From Bacilli bacterium (lineage in GTDB: Bacteria > Bacillota_I > Bacilli_A > RF39 > UBA660), in contig JAGAHP010000025.1 of assembly GCA_017627015.1 (NCBI GenBank), positions 1 through 54,734 of the forward strand: a stretch of 54,734 nt of DNA, in the 5' to 3' direction. Shown one piece after another: positions 37,536 to 46,376 of the stretch; position 1 is the stretch's first letter; each line of letters opens with the position of its first letter. Position numbers and translations under genes: made by a program. The notes beneath the pieces were generated by a model. That model saw nothing but the letters and a program-made list of their open reading frames with translations, made no database searches and was not told the DNA's origin.

Positions 37536-38234
37536 ATGGTGTTAAGTTTACTAACAGCAATAATTAAAAGTATATTCTTTTTTACCGGAAGTTATTCTAA
37601 TAACGCTTTCCCCGAACCGTTATCAAAAGAAGAAGAACAAAAACAAATTGAATTGATGCTCAAAAAAGATAAAAACGCTAGAAATATATTAATTGAACAT
37701 AATTTAAGACTAGTATCTCACATTGTGAAAAAATATAACGTAAAAGAAGATAATGATGATTTAATAAGTATTGGTATAATTGGTCTAATAAAAGGAATAG
37801 ATAGTTTTTCTCCTAATAAAGGAAATAAATTAACTACATACTGTGCAAGATGTATTGATAATGAAATACTAATGCATTTTAGAAATAATAAAAAGAATAA
37901 TGCAAATATCAGTCTGGATGAACAAATTGGTTACGATAAAGATGGTAATGAAATATCTTTGCTTGATATACTAAAAACTCCTAATTTAGATTATGTAGAA
38001 GATATAAATTTAAAAGATAATATAAATTTATTAGAAAAATATTTAAATATACTTTCAGAAAGAGAAAAAATAATAATATACAAAAGATATGGACTATATA
38101 ATTATGAAGAATTAACACAAAAAGAAATAGCAAACGAACTTCATATATCAAGAAGTTATGTGTCTAGAATAGAAAAAAGAGCTTTAACTAAATTATTAAG
38201 AGAATTTGTTAAAAATAAAAATTTCGAAAAATAA
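37536..38234 (+). CDS. sigK: Sporulation sigma factor SigK (pro-SigK)
   Basis: 232 residues, uninterrupted. An N-terminal hydrophobic pro-sequence (SLLTAIIKSIFFFTGSY) precedes the typical SNNAFPEPLSKEEEQKQIELM of SigK; then ILIEHNLRLVSHIVKKY (region 2.1), CARCIDNEILMHFRN (2.4) and SRSYVSRIEKRALTKLL (4.2). It drives late mother-cell genes such as those for coat and cortex. The pro-sequence must be removed by SpoIVFB after SpoIVB signalling. A possible SigE-like -10 (CATATACT, 37512-37519) lies upstream, weakly supported. Confidence 0.95.
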   Translation: MVLSLLTAIIKSIFFFTGSYSNNAFPEPLSKEEEQKQIELMLKKDKNARNILIEHNLRLVSHIVKKYNVKEDNDDLISIGIIGLIKGIDSFSPNKGNKLTTYCARCIDNEILMHFRNNKKNNANISLDEQIGYDKDGNEISLLDILKTPNLDYVEDINLKDNINLLEKYLNILSEREKIIIYKRYGLYNYEELTQKEIANELHISRSYVSRIEKRALTKLLREFVKNKNFEK

Positions 38235-38265
38235 AACGATTCTAATTTGAATCGTTTATTTTTTT
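38234..38265. terminator. Bidirectional terminator between sigK and the small gene
   Basis: AAACGATTC/GAATCGTTT 9-bp stem with a 6-base loop and T7 on the plus strand; it also ends the convergent minus-strand unit. Confidence 0.85.
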
Positions 38266-38412
38266 ACTAGTTTTAGAAACTGCTTTAGATATTTCTTTCG
38301 CACCTTTATTTATTGCTTTTGATGCATTACCATTTGATATTTGATCATACATAAATACTGCTCCTGCACCCATACCTACACCTAAAGCCATCATTCCTAT
38401 TGCTTTTTTCAT
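38242..38412 (-). CDS. Small membrane-associated protein (56 residues, YtxH-like)
   Basis: ATG 38412 has RBS GAGGTGAT and gives MKKAIGMMALGVGMGAGAVF, a glycine-rich hydrophobic N-terminal segment followed by a basic amphipathic tail (KAINKGAKEISKAVSKTS). This resembles small YtxH-like proteins; the match is by composition only. It is downstream of recD2 with its own RBS. Confidence 0.6.
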   Translation of the reverse strand: MKKAIGMMALGVGMGAGAVFMYDQISNGNASKAINKGAKEISKAVSKTSKKINDSN

Positions 38413-38447
38413 ATTATCACCTCTAATAATAGTATTTACGATAACTA

Positions 38448-40634
38448 TTATTTTATACATGACAATAAAGCATCTTTTAAATAGGTTCTTCTTTCATATG
38501 CGTTAGTATTCTTTACCGCATAAATAAAAGCTTCTTTATTTCCAATTATAGTTAGTGATTGTTTTGCTCTAGTAACTGCTGTATATATTAACTTTTTATA
38601 AAGCATTATCTTATAAGACATAGATATAGGTAAAAGAACTATTTTAAATTCACTACCTTGCGCCTTATGTATACTTATAGCGTATCCATGTTTAATAGTA
38701 TTAAAATCTTTTGGTTTATAAATAACTATATTTCCATCAAAATCTATTGTTATCTCTTTATCATCTATTTCTTTTATATAACCTATATCACCATTAAATA
38801 CATTATTATCCGGATCATTTTCTAATTTTAATACTTTATCATTTACTCTATATATTACATCACCATATGTAATGCTGTTTTGTCCTACGTCTTTATTAAA
38901 TACTTCTTGTAATATTCTATTTAAATTATCAATACCATTTTCACCCTTATACATTGGTACCAACACTTGAATATCTTTAGAATTATAACCTTTTTCAATA
39001 GCTTTATTAACTAGTTTTTTTATATAAATCTTTATATTTGAATTACTAGTTTCAATAAAATTAAAATCAGCTTTTTTATTAGTAAACTCCATATCTAAAT
39101 CATCATCTTTTATTTCTTTAGCTAAACTAACAATATAAGAATCTTCTTTTTGTCTATACAATTCATTTAATCTAATTACATTAACAATATCACTATCTAT
39201 AAGATCTTTTAATATTTTTCCAGGGCCAACACTTTCTAACTGGTTATAATCTCCTATCATAACAATTTTAACATCTTTTTTAAGACCTTTTAATAAATTA
39301 GATAGCAGAACCGAATCTATCATACTCACTTCATCTATAATAACAAAATCTACATCAGATTTGTTTTGTTCATTAATCATAAATGTATCTGTTTCTTTAT
39401 TCCACTTTAGAAACCTATGTATAGTTGACGCAGGCATTAAAGCTGCTTCCCCCATCCTCTTAGCTGCTCTTCCTGTTGGAGCAAGTAAAACCATTTTGTT
39501 ACATAAATCCATAAAATTTAAATTATTTATCTTTTTATATACTTCCACTATGCCTTTTATAATTGTAGTTTTACCTGTACCAGGTCCACCTGTTATTATA
39601 TTAAAATTCTTTACAATAGAATTTTTAATCGCATCTTTTTGTTCTTTGTTATATTTTATATCAAAATATAATTCAACTGATTCAATTTCATTATTTATAT
39701 TCTTATATTTAGTATCTTTTTTATTAGTTAAATAATACAAAGTATCACTAATATAGTTTTCTGAATTATAGTATTCTGATAAAAATATTTTTTTACCTAC
39801 TATTTTGACTTTTCCCAGTTTTTGTAATTCATATAAATAATAATCTATATCATCTTGGGTAAAATCTATTTTCAATACTTTTATACTTTCTTTTAATAAG
39901 TCTTCTACATATAAATAAGTATCACCCAAGTTAAAGCATAAATTCTTAAAAACATATTCCAAACCATACATTATTCTATTTTTATCATTATCATCTATAT
40001 CTAATTTTTTTCTTACTTTTTCAACTTTTAAAAATGTTATTTCTGGTATAGTATCTATTAAGGAATAAACGTTATTTTTAATAGTACTAATCGTATCATC
40101 TCTTAAGAAATTATAAATACTCATAGAATCTTTAGTGGTAAAACCTATATCATTCAAAAAAATTATTACGTTATAACTCTCATTATATTTTACTAATATA
40201 TCATGTATCTTTTTAGCTTTATCTGTTTTCATATTAGGCACAAGCAAAAGATTAGAATAATCTTCCTCTATTAACTTTAATGTATCATCGCCTAATGTAT
40301 CGACTATTTGCTTAGCTGTTTTAGCACCTACTTTTGGAAATAGACCACTTGATAAAAATTCTATAACCGCATCTTTTCCTTCAGGAGTAATTCGTTCATA
40401 TTCTTTTACATTATATTGGAGTCCATATTTAGGATTATTAATCACTTCACCCTTCATAATATAATTTTCATCTATTGTTAATTCATGAAAATATCCAGTA
40501 ATAGTAATAGTTCTGTTTTCAAAATCTAATAACGCTTCATCATTTGTTTCTTTTACTCTAAAAAGACCAATTACATAATTATTATTACCTTCAAATATAA
40601 ATTTTCTAAATATTCCTTTTATATAACTTTCCAT
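38448..40634 (-). CDS. recD2: SF1B DNA helicase RecD2
   Basis: 728 residues from ATG 40634 (GGAGGTG upstream; a GTG three codons earlier is less likely). It has N-terminal OB and helix-hairpin-helix-like regions (LVPNMKTDKAKKI), Walker A GGPGTGKTTI, Walker B VDFVIIDEVSMID, motif III GDYNQLESVGPG, and C-terminal helicase motif HGYAISIHKAQGSEF ... TAVTRAKQSL. RecD2 acts in mismatch repair and recombination without RecBC. Confidence 0.95.
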   Translation of the reverse strand: MESYIKGIFRKFIFEGNNNYVIGLFRVKETNDEALLDFENRTITITGYFHELTIDENYIMKGEVINNPKYGLQYNVKEYERITPEGKDAVIEFLSSGLFPKVGAKTAKQIVDTLGDDTLKLIEEDYSNLLLVPNMKTDKAKKIHDILVKYNESYNVIIFLNDIGFTTKDSMSIYNFLRDDTISTIKNNVYSLIDTIPEITFLKVEKVRKKLDIDDNDKNRIMYGLEYVFKNLCFNLGDTYLYVEDLLKESIKVLKIDFTQDDIDYYLYELQKLGKVKIVGKKIFLSEYYNSENYISDTLYYLTNKKDTKYKNINNEIESVELYFDIKYNKEQKDAIKNSIVKNFNIITGGPGTGKTTIIKGIVEVYKKINNLNFMDLCNKMVLLAPTGRAAKRMGEAALMPASTIHRFLKWNKETDTFMINEQNKSDVDFVIIDEVSMIDSVLLSNLLKGLKKDVKIVMIGDYNQLESVGPGKILKDLIDSDIVNVIRLNELYRQKEDSYIVSLAKEIKDDDLDMEFTNKKADFNFIETSNSNIKIYIKKLVNKAIEKGYNSKDIQVLVPMYKGENGIDNLNRILQEVFNKDVGQNSITYGDVIYRVNDKVLKLENDPDNNVFNGDIGYIKEIDDKEITIDFDGNIVIYKPKDFNTIKHGYAISIHKAQGSEFKIVLLPISMSYKIMLYKKLIYTAVTRAKQSLTIIGNKEAFIYAVKNTNAYERRTYLKDALLSCIK

Positions 40635-40671
40635 ATAATTCACCTCCTTTATTATATCAAAATAAAAAGTA

Positions 40672-40709
40672 AGAAAAAAGGTAAAGTTATCTTTTCAATA
40701 CTTTACCTT
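40672..40709 (-). terminator. Terminator of the 449-residue gene
   Basis: AAGGTAAAGT/ACTTTACCTT 10-bp stem followed by T6 on the minus strand, overlapping the stop. Confidence 0.8.
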
Positions 40710-42036
40710 TATTTTGTACTTGTTCTAATGGAATCCATCCAACATTTTCTGTAACAAGATTTCCATCTTTATCTAATTCATTAGGATTAACAAATATTTT
40801 AAAGTCATCTCCATATTTTTCTTTACAAATAGTTTCAAGTGCATCTATATCTAAAGAATCATTATTAACTAATCTCATTACTTGATTATTGTAAACAACA
40901 GCAATTAAATTAATTTCAAAAATACTTTTTGTATATTGAGCGTATTCAGTATCGCCTAATGGAGCTTCATCTGTACTAGCTCGATATAAATCTACATCAT
41001 TTAGTTCATAAATATCACCAATTTTTATAGATTCTTCTTTAGTTTCTTCTACTTTTTCATTCATAGTATTATCAACAACTGGTACATCATCTTTTTCTAA
41101 ATCTAATTCTGGAATTTCTTCTATTACAGGTGTACCTTTTATTTCTACTGCCTCATAAGAAGCATCTGTTACACCAGCTTCTCTAACTATACCTTGTGAT
41201 ACACTATAATCTTTATCGTTTAAACGATTCTTACTTAATGAACCAAGTAAACCACCTAATGACATAATACCTATACTCGCTGCTAAAGCAACTCTAGTTT
41301 TTAACTTTTTAAAACTATTATTAAAAACACTTACATTATTATTATTCTTTTTTTCTCTTTTTGCCATTCTTTTTGTTTTTTTAGCAATTTTTTTATCATA
41401 TTTTCTATCTAATTTAGAAAAATTATAAACAACTGGTATTTGATTTGCTACATATAATCCATTTAAATGTGTATTATTTTCAGAATCAAAGTTCTTTAAT
41501 AAGTTAGTTATATTAAAATTATGATATATATCTTTATCATCTAAAGATAAATCTAATAGAACTTCGTTTGTTTTTTGTTCATAGGTAGAAATTCCATTGT
41601 TATAAATTAATTTATAAGTTCCATCAAATACTATTTTAGCATCTTTTAATTCTTCTTCATTTACTACTTCTTTTTTTAATACTTCTGTAACATCATCATT
41701 CTTTTTATCTTCTTCTCCAGTAATATTTATTACTTTTAGATGTGTATCTTCTTTAACATCAGATATTTTAACATCTGATATATCATAAACTACGTTTTCA
41801 TCCTCATCTAAAACAGGTTCTTTATCTTTGAATAAAGCTTTTTCCTTTTTAGTAACATTTTGATACATATTAGTTCTTAATTTTTTAACAAGTAATTCTT
41901 GCTCTTTTTCAACTAATTCTATTGATGATTGAACTATTTTTTTACCTTCTTGATCACATGTTTCTAACATGCTTTTTAGTTTGCTTATAACTTCTATATT
42001 TTCTTGATATTTTAATCTTAAATCTGCCGTACTCAT
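40687..42036 (-). CDS. Hypothetical single-span protein, 449 residues
   Basis: No family recognised. The N-terminal part is charged coiled-coil (about residues 1-70: QENIEVISKLKSML ... VEKEQELLVKKL) with an acidic mid region. A lysine-rich stretch (KKIAKKTKRMAKREKK) precedes one membrane helix (about 250-268: LAASIGIMSLGGLLGSL), then an acidic extracellular portion. Orientation is therefore N-in, C-out. It lies between recD2 and the bacteriocin genes but has separate terminators on both sides, so its link to either is unclear. Confidence 0.65.
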   Translation of the reverse strand: MSTADLRLKYQENIEVISKLKSMLETCDQEGKKIVQSSIELVEKEQELLVKKLRTNMYQNVTKKEKALFKDKEPVLDEDENVVYDISDVKISDVKEDTHLKVINITGEEDKKNDDVTEVLKKEVVNEEELKDAKIVFDGTYKLIYNNGISTYEQKTNEVLLDLSLDDKDIYHNFNITNLLKNFDSENNTHLNGLYVANQIPVVYNFSKLDRKYDKKIAKKTKRMAKREKKNNNNVSVFNNSFKKLKTRVALAASIGIMSLGGLLGSLSKNRLNDKDYSVSQGIVREAGVTDASYEAVEIKGTPVIEEIPELDLEKDDVPVVDNTMNEKVEETKEESIKIGDIYELNDVDLYRASTDEAPLGDTEYAQYTKSIFEINLIAVVYNNQVMRLVNNDSLDIDALETICKEKYGDDFKIFVNPNELDKDGNLVTENVGWIPLEQVQNKGKVLKR

Positions 42037-42096
42037 AAAGTCATCCCCTTTTCGTCAAACGACAAATAATATATCATAAATACATATAAAAGTCAA

Positions 42097-42125
42097 ATTG
42101 AAAAGAGAAGTAAAAACTTCTCTTA
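42097..42125 (-). terminator. Terminator of the bacteriocin-like operon
   Basis: AAGAGAAGT/ACTTCTCTT 9-bp stem with loop TTTT on the minus strand, overlapping the stop of peptide B. The T-run is short (TT-TC), so efficiency is uncertain. Confidence 0.6.
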
Positions 42126-42287
42126 TTCACATAAATTTCCAGTAAAAATCTTCCTTAATGATGAACCAAGATACCTTCCTAAATCGGTAAATACATTAAT
42201 TCCCTTTGATACTGCATTAATTAGGGTTGAAGTTATTCCTCCACCACAATAAATTGTCTTTGTTTCTTTATTTGATAATTCCTTCAT
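42123..42287 (-). CDS. Double-glycine leader peptide, putative bacteriocin B (54 residues)
   Basis: ATG 42287 has RBS AAAGGAG nine bases upstream. A 16-residue leader (MKELSNKETKTIYCGG) ends in a double glycine and is followed by a 38-residue cationic, amphipathic core (GITSTLINAV ... GRYLGSSLRKIF) with a Cys three residues before the end. The leader shares the pattern MKEL....KT.Y.GG with the neighbouring peptide. It lies after the C39 peptidase-exporter gene, as class II bacteriocins do. Removal after GG by the C39 domain is inferred; a third Gly follows, so the exact cut is uncertain. No immunity gene is recognised. Confidence 0.75.
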   Translation of the reverse strand: MKELSNKETKTIYCGGGITSTLINAVSKGINVFTDLGRYLGSSLRKIFTGNLCE

Positions 42288-42303
42288 TATTGTCAACTCC
42301 TTT

Positions 42304-42444
42304 CTATCTACATCTAAATGGTCTGGTTATTCCATCTAATAAACCTACAAAAAAAGATATTCCTGCCGCAATTAAACCACAAGCTCCCGCACTTATACCT
42401 CCTGCATATAAAGTCTTAGAATCATCTGTTTTTAGTTCTTTCAT
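42304..42444 (-). CDS. Double-glycine leader peptide, putative bacteriocin A (46 residues)
   Basis: ATG 42444 has a strong RBS AAAGGAGGT. Leader MKELKTDDSKTLYAGG is cut after GG by family rules, releasing a 30-residue core rich in Gly/Ala (ISAGACGLIAAG) and ending FRCR. The core carries GxxG/AxxxG-type packing motifs and two Cys (residues 22 and 45) that could form a disulfide. It starts 12 nt after the transporter stop and 16 nt before peptide B, so the three form one operon. Absence of homologues cannot be judged here. Confidence 0.75.
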   Translation of the reverse strand: MKELKTDDSKTLYAGGISAGACGLIAAGISFFVGLLDGITRPFRCR

Positions 42445-42456
42445 TGTATACCTCCT

Positions 42457-44454
42457 TTATACTAGAACAGTTTTATTAAACAGATCATTATTAGATTTTC
42501 TATGAGAAATTAATATTAATGTTTTATCGTATTCAGTTTTTATATTTTCTATTATTCTTCTTTCACTTTCTATATCAATTTCGTTCATTGTCTCATCTAA
42601 TATAATAAAATCAGTATTTCTTAAAAGTGTTCTAGCTAATAATACTTTTTGTCTCTCACCACCACATAGATTATGACCATTCTCTTCTAGTATATAATCT
42701 AAACTTATATTTCTATCTTTTAATACTTTATCCAGCATAGTAATTCTTAATACTTTATCGAGTTCCTTCTTTTTAACATTTTTATACATAACTATATTAT
42801 TCTTGATAGAATCGTTAAATAAGTATTCATTTTGTGAAACATAACATATATTATTTTTAATTGAATTGCTTTTTATATTTTTTATGTCTTTATTATTTAT
42901 TAGTATGTTGCCCTCTTTTAATTCTAATTCTTTATTTAGTAATTTAAATATAGTTGATTTACCTCTACCACTTCTTCCCTCAACAAGTAGGAAATCTCCT
43001 TTATTAATTTCTAAATTAATATTGTTTAATACTTTAGTTTCGTTATAAGAATATGAAATGTTTTCAAAAACAATACTATTTATTTTCTTAATTATTACTC
43101 CTTCTTCTTTTTTATTATCGATATTTAATAAGGTGTGAATTCGTTTGAAAGAAATATTTGATTCAATAAAAGATTTGTCTAGTATGATTAAATTTTTTAT
43201 AGATGAAAAGTATAATATAAACATAGAATAAATCATCGATAATTCTCCAATAGTTATTATTTTATTATTTAATAATTTATATCCCGAAAGCATTATTATA
43301 ATAGTGCCAGATGACTCTATTAAATTTAAGACTAAACTTTGAAGTGAAATAAAAGATATGAATTTATTATATGAATTGAGATAAGAGAGTTTAATATTTT
43401 TTTGTTTTGATATAATCCTTTCTTGAATATTTAAATTATTAATTGTATCAATACCTAGTATATTTTCTATGAACGATGAATTTAAATTAGCCCCCTTTTC
43501 TTTTACACTATTTAAATATATATCATGCTTTCCTCTAAACAAGTAATATGTAAATAAATATAAAAAAGTAATAAGTAATAATATAAAGAATATTCTAAAT
43601 CGAATGAATATACATACAAATAATACAATTATAATAAAAAATGCATCTATTATAGAAGAAACAGTAAAAGTATTGATAAATTCCTCAACTGAGTAAATAT
43701 CATTTATTCTAGAAGCTATATCACCCGCAGGTCTATTGTGGTGATAAGAAATAGGAAGAGAATAAATTTTGTCATATATTTTATAGGATAAAGATAAATC
43801 AATCTTATTATTTAAATATAATGAAACTTTAGATTTAATATATTCGAAAAATGTCTTTATAATTAAAAAAAACAAAAATACAAAAAATGAAGATAATAAT
43901 ATATTTTTATCAAAAAGATTCTTTAAAAAAATAGTAATAATAAAACCAAAGCAAACACATATAAAAGAAAGTGACAACAAAAAAATCATAAGATTTTTAT
44001 TGTCTTTAATCAAACAAAGTAAATAATTAACATAATAATCTCTTTCTTTTACTAGTTCGCTATTCTTATCAAACGTAATTATAATATTTTGCCATTCTTT
44101 TAAAAAGTCATCAATTTCATAAACTTTATCACCTCTTATAGGATCAAATACGTTTATTTTGTCTATACCAATACTTTTTACAATAACAAAATGGTTAAAC
44201 TCATTCAATTTAATAAACGCTATTATAGGAAAAGTTAGAGAATGAAAATCATTAATACCACATCTATATGCTTTTGAATTGAAACCAAGTTCATTAGCTG
44301 CTTTAACAAGGTTGTAGATACTTGTTCCATTTTCATTAGTTTGTGTCATCTGACGTAATTTTTCTATATTGATATACCCTCCATAATATCTAATAATATT
44401 AAATAAACAACAGACGCCACAATCTCTTAATCCTTCCTGTTTAATATACTTCAT
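42457..44454 (-). CDS. Peptidase C39 ABC exporter for double-glycine peptides
   Basis: 665 residues from ATG 44454, which follows GGAGG and gives the standard MKYIKQEGLRDCGVCCL start of C39 domains. Catalytic Cys12, His88 (NHFVIV) and Asp104 (VFDPIRGD) are all present. A six-helix membrane domain follows (about residues 150-420), then the nucleotide-binding domain with Walker A GRSGRGKST, signature LCGGERQKVLLART (a variant LSGGQ), Walker B FIILDE and H-loop LISHR. It cleaves the leaders after GG and exports the peptides as a homodimer. It is the first gene of the bacteriocin-like operon. Confidence 0.94.
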   Translation of the reverse strand: MKYIKQEGLRDCGVCCLFNIIRYYGGYINIEKLRQMTQTNENGTSIYNLVKAANELGFNSKAYRCGINDFHSLTFPIIAFIKLNEFNHFVIVKSIGIDKINVFDPIRGDKVYEIDDFLKEWQNIIITFDKNSELVKERDYYVNYLLCLIKDNKNLMIFLLSLSFICVCFGFIITIFLKNLFDKNILLSSFFVFLFFLIIKTFFEYIKSKVSLYLNNKIDLSLSYKIYDKIYSLPISYHHNRPAGDIASRINDIYSVEEFINTFTVSSIIDAFFIIIVLFVCIFIRFRIFFILLLITFLYLFTYYLFRGKHDIYLNSVKEKGANLNSSFIENILGIDTINNLNIQERIISKQKNIKLSYLNSYNKFISFISLQSLVLNLIESSGTIIIMLSGYKLLNNKIITIGELSMIYSMFILYFSSIKNLIILDKSFIESNISFKRIHTLLNIDNKKEEGVIIKKINSIVFENISYSYNETKVLNNINLEINKGDFLLVEGRSGRGKSTIFKLLNKELELKEGNILINNKDIKNIKSNSIKNNICYVSQNEYLFNDSIKNNIVMYKNVKKKELDKVLRITMLDKVLKDRNISLDYILEENGHNLCGGERQKVLLARTLLRNTDFIILDETMNEIDIESERRIIENIKTEYDKTLILISHRKSNNDLFNKTVLV

Positions 44455-44488
44455 TTTATTCCCTCCAATAATAATATTGGACATCAAA

Positions 44489-44523
44489 ATAAAAAGTTCC
44501 CCTATTTTAGGGAAACTTTTTTT
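44489..44523 (-). terminator. Terminator between the membrane protein gene and the exporter operon
   Basis: AAAGTTTCCCTA/TAGGGGAACTTT stem with a 3-base loop and T-run on the minus strand, just past the stop at 44522. It separates the 298-residue gene from the exporter; no clear promoter is visible in the 34-nt gap. Confidence 0.8.
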
Positions 44524-45418
44524 AAATTTTTGCAGATTCTAATATTTCAAGCATTTCTTTCTTATATAAATCATAGTTGTTTTCTGTAATAATTTCTACA
44601 ACATATACAATATATTCTTCTTTGTTTTTAAATGATATTGCACTTATTCTATAAATACAATTAGATGATTCTTTAGTCTTACCAGAGTATTCTATTGTTG
44701 TAATTATTTTATCGTCTTTTTCTATAACTTTTTTATCACTGAATATATTAAACTTTTCTTTTCCTTCACTTATATCAGCGATTCCTTTAGTTATATAGTC
44801 ATCAGCAGTTTTTTGTTCATAATGAAATGTTTCATAAGTATATGCACTGAAAATAATATTTTTTGATTTGTTTGAAACATATAAATCATATTCACCGACT
44901 TCTTCTTTCTTAAAGCCATGTCTAAAAGTAAATGAAACAATTCCATCTTTTGTTTTATATTCATTTCTTTCAGCATCAATTTTCTTTTGATGTACGATTT
45001 TTTTATCTAACTTATCAGTATATTTATTATAACCAAACATAAATATGCCAAAGAACACTATAATTGGTATTAAATATATTAAAGATTTTAATATAATCTT
45101 ACTTTCATTCATAACAAATCTCATATAAAAATATGGGATAATTATTATATTTAATCCCAATAATAGAATTGTCCATAATAATTTTAAACCAACATTCATT
45201 TTCAATTTAGTCCATAAATAATTAATCAAATATATTTCTTCAACAAATACCACTATTAATAATAATACTAATAATAACAATATTAGAATTGTACCTAAAC
45301 TTAAATAAACATTCTTAATTTCTTTAACATCTAATAGTATTTTAATTAATGGGTAAATAGATATTAATAAAAATATAAATATTGAAGGAAACATAAATAA
45401 AGATTTTCTATTTTTCAT
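44522..45418 (-). CDS. Membrane protein with extracellular beta domain, 298 residues
   Basis: Start ATG 45418 has GGGTGATAAA upstream; a longer ATG form lacks this. Four membrane helices (about residues 8-26, 32-60, 75-95, 105-125) precede a soluble C-terminal domain (from about 155; DGIVSFTFRHGFKKEEVGEYDLYVS) resembling PsbP/DUF1795-type folds. The function is unknown. It precedes the bacteriocin operon, so it might be an accessory or immunity-related gene, but a terminator separates them and it is read only as a candidate. Confidence 0.7.
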   Translation of the reverse strand: MKNRKSLFMFPSIFIFLLISIYPLIKILLDVKEIKNVYLSLGTILILLLLVLLLIVVFVEEIYLINYLWTKLKMNVGLKLLWTILLLGLNIIIIPYFYMRFVMNESKIILKSLIYLIPIIVFFGIFMFGYNKYTDKLDKKIVHQKKIDAERNEYKTKDGIVSFTFRHGFKKEEVGEYDLYVSNKSKNIIFSAYTYETFHYEQKTADDYITKGIADISEGKEKFNIFSDKKVIEKDDKIITTIEYSGKTKESSNCIYRISAISFKNKEEYIVYVVEIITENNYDLYKKEMLEILESAKI

Positions 45419-45463
45419 TTTATCACCCTTTTTAGCAATTTCATTATACCATACTTTACTCAT

Positions 45464-45491
45464 TTGACAAATATTTTATTTATGATATAAT
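45464..45491 (+). promoter_or_regulatory. Sigma-A promoter of the glucosaminidase-like gene
   Basis: Consensus TTGACA (45464-45469), a 16-bp spacer and TATAAT (45486-45491); RBS AAAGGAGATG follows. Confidence 0.85.
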
Positions 45492-45525
45492 TTTTCTCGT
45501 TGCGCAAAAAAAAGGAGATGACATT

Positions 45526-46323
45526 ATGAAAGAAATAAATAAATTAAAATTATTAAAAAACAAACTTAAATATATTGCTGCTTTAAGTGCATTAGGTTTT
45601 AGCATTTTTAATTCAAACATTAATGTAAATGCCGAAAATAATGAAATAATTGAATCACAAGAAGAAACAAACACTACAACAAATGAAAACTTTAATCCAA
45701 CAACAATGAGTGAATATATTACTTATTATTCAAATGTATATGGAATTAAAGAAGAATACATATATGATAGATTAGATTACATGTTTAATGAAAATTTAGA
45801 AAATGATGAGTTCATGGATATGGACACCGAGTTAAAAGTATTAACAGTCACAAGATCTATAAAAAAAGATAATAACATTAGTGACGAAAAATATACCGGT
45901 AAAACCTATGATGTAACACTAGAACCAGAGGAATTAATAGAAAAATATTCAGAAGTTATAGGTACAAACAAATATGATGCATTATCAATAGCATATACTG
46001 AATGTGTATTCCCTATTAGTTCAGATTGGAATTATAATACTAATGGTAACTTAGCTGGTATTGGAGGATCAATGTACTTAGGAAATAAAGAAGAAGGTGT
46101 TATAGAAACATTATTTATATTTAAAGATAATTATGGAATAAATGAAAATACTGGTTCTGAAGTATTCACATCTATTTCTCAAACATATTGCCCACCAAAC
46201 TGGCAAAATTGGCAATCAAGAGCTTCTTCTTTCTATAATGAATTAAAAGAAAATGGATATTATAGTAGAGCTACAGAAGAAGTTCAAAATAAACATAAAG
46301 GTAAAACAAAAGAATATAAATAA
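45526..46323 (+). CDS. Secreted glucosaminidase-like cell wall hydrolase
   Basis: 265 residues. A signal peptide (LKYIAALSALGFSIFNSNINVNA) is followed by a Thr/Glu-rich linker. The C-terminal domain resembles glucosaminidase (mannosyl-glycoprotein endo-beta-N-acetylglucosaminidase) folds: SIAYTECVFPISSDW (candidate catalytic Glu), NGNLAGIGGSMYLGNK, EEGVIETLFIFKDNYG, and the terminal QTYCPPNWQNWQSRASSFYN. It likely cleaves peptidoglycan outside the cell. It is monocistronic with its own promoter and terminator; its start is ATG 45526. Confidence 0.8.
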   Translation: MKEINKLKLLKNKLKYIAALSALGFSIFNSNINVNAENNEIIESQEETNTTTNENFNPTTMSEYITYYSNVYGIKEEYIYDRLDYMFNENLENDEFMDMDTELKVLTVTRSIKKDNNISDEKYTGKTYDVTLEPEELIEKYSEVIGTNKYDALSIAYTECVFPISSDWNYNTNGNLAGIGGSMYLGNKEEGVIETLFIFKDNYGINENTGSEVFTSISQTYCPPNWQNWQSRASSFYNELKENGYYSRATEEVQNKHKGKTKEYK

Positions 46324-46331
46324 GAAGATTA

Positions 46332-46357
46332 AAAGGACTTATTTAAGTCCTTTTTTT
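46332..46357 (+). terminator. Terminator of the glucosaminidase-like gene
   Basis: AAAGGACTT/AAGTCCTTT 9-bp stem with a 4-base loop and T7 on the plus strand. Confidence 0.85.
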
Positions 46358-46376
46358 ATAACTTTTAACTTCCGTA

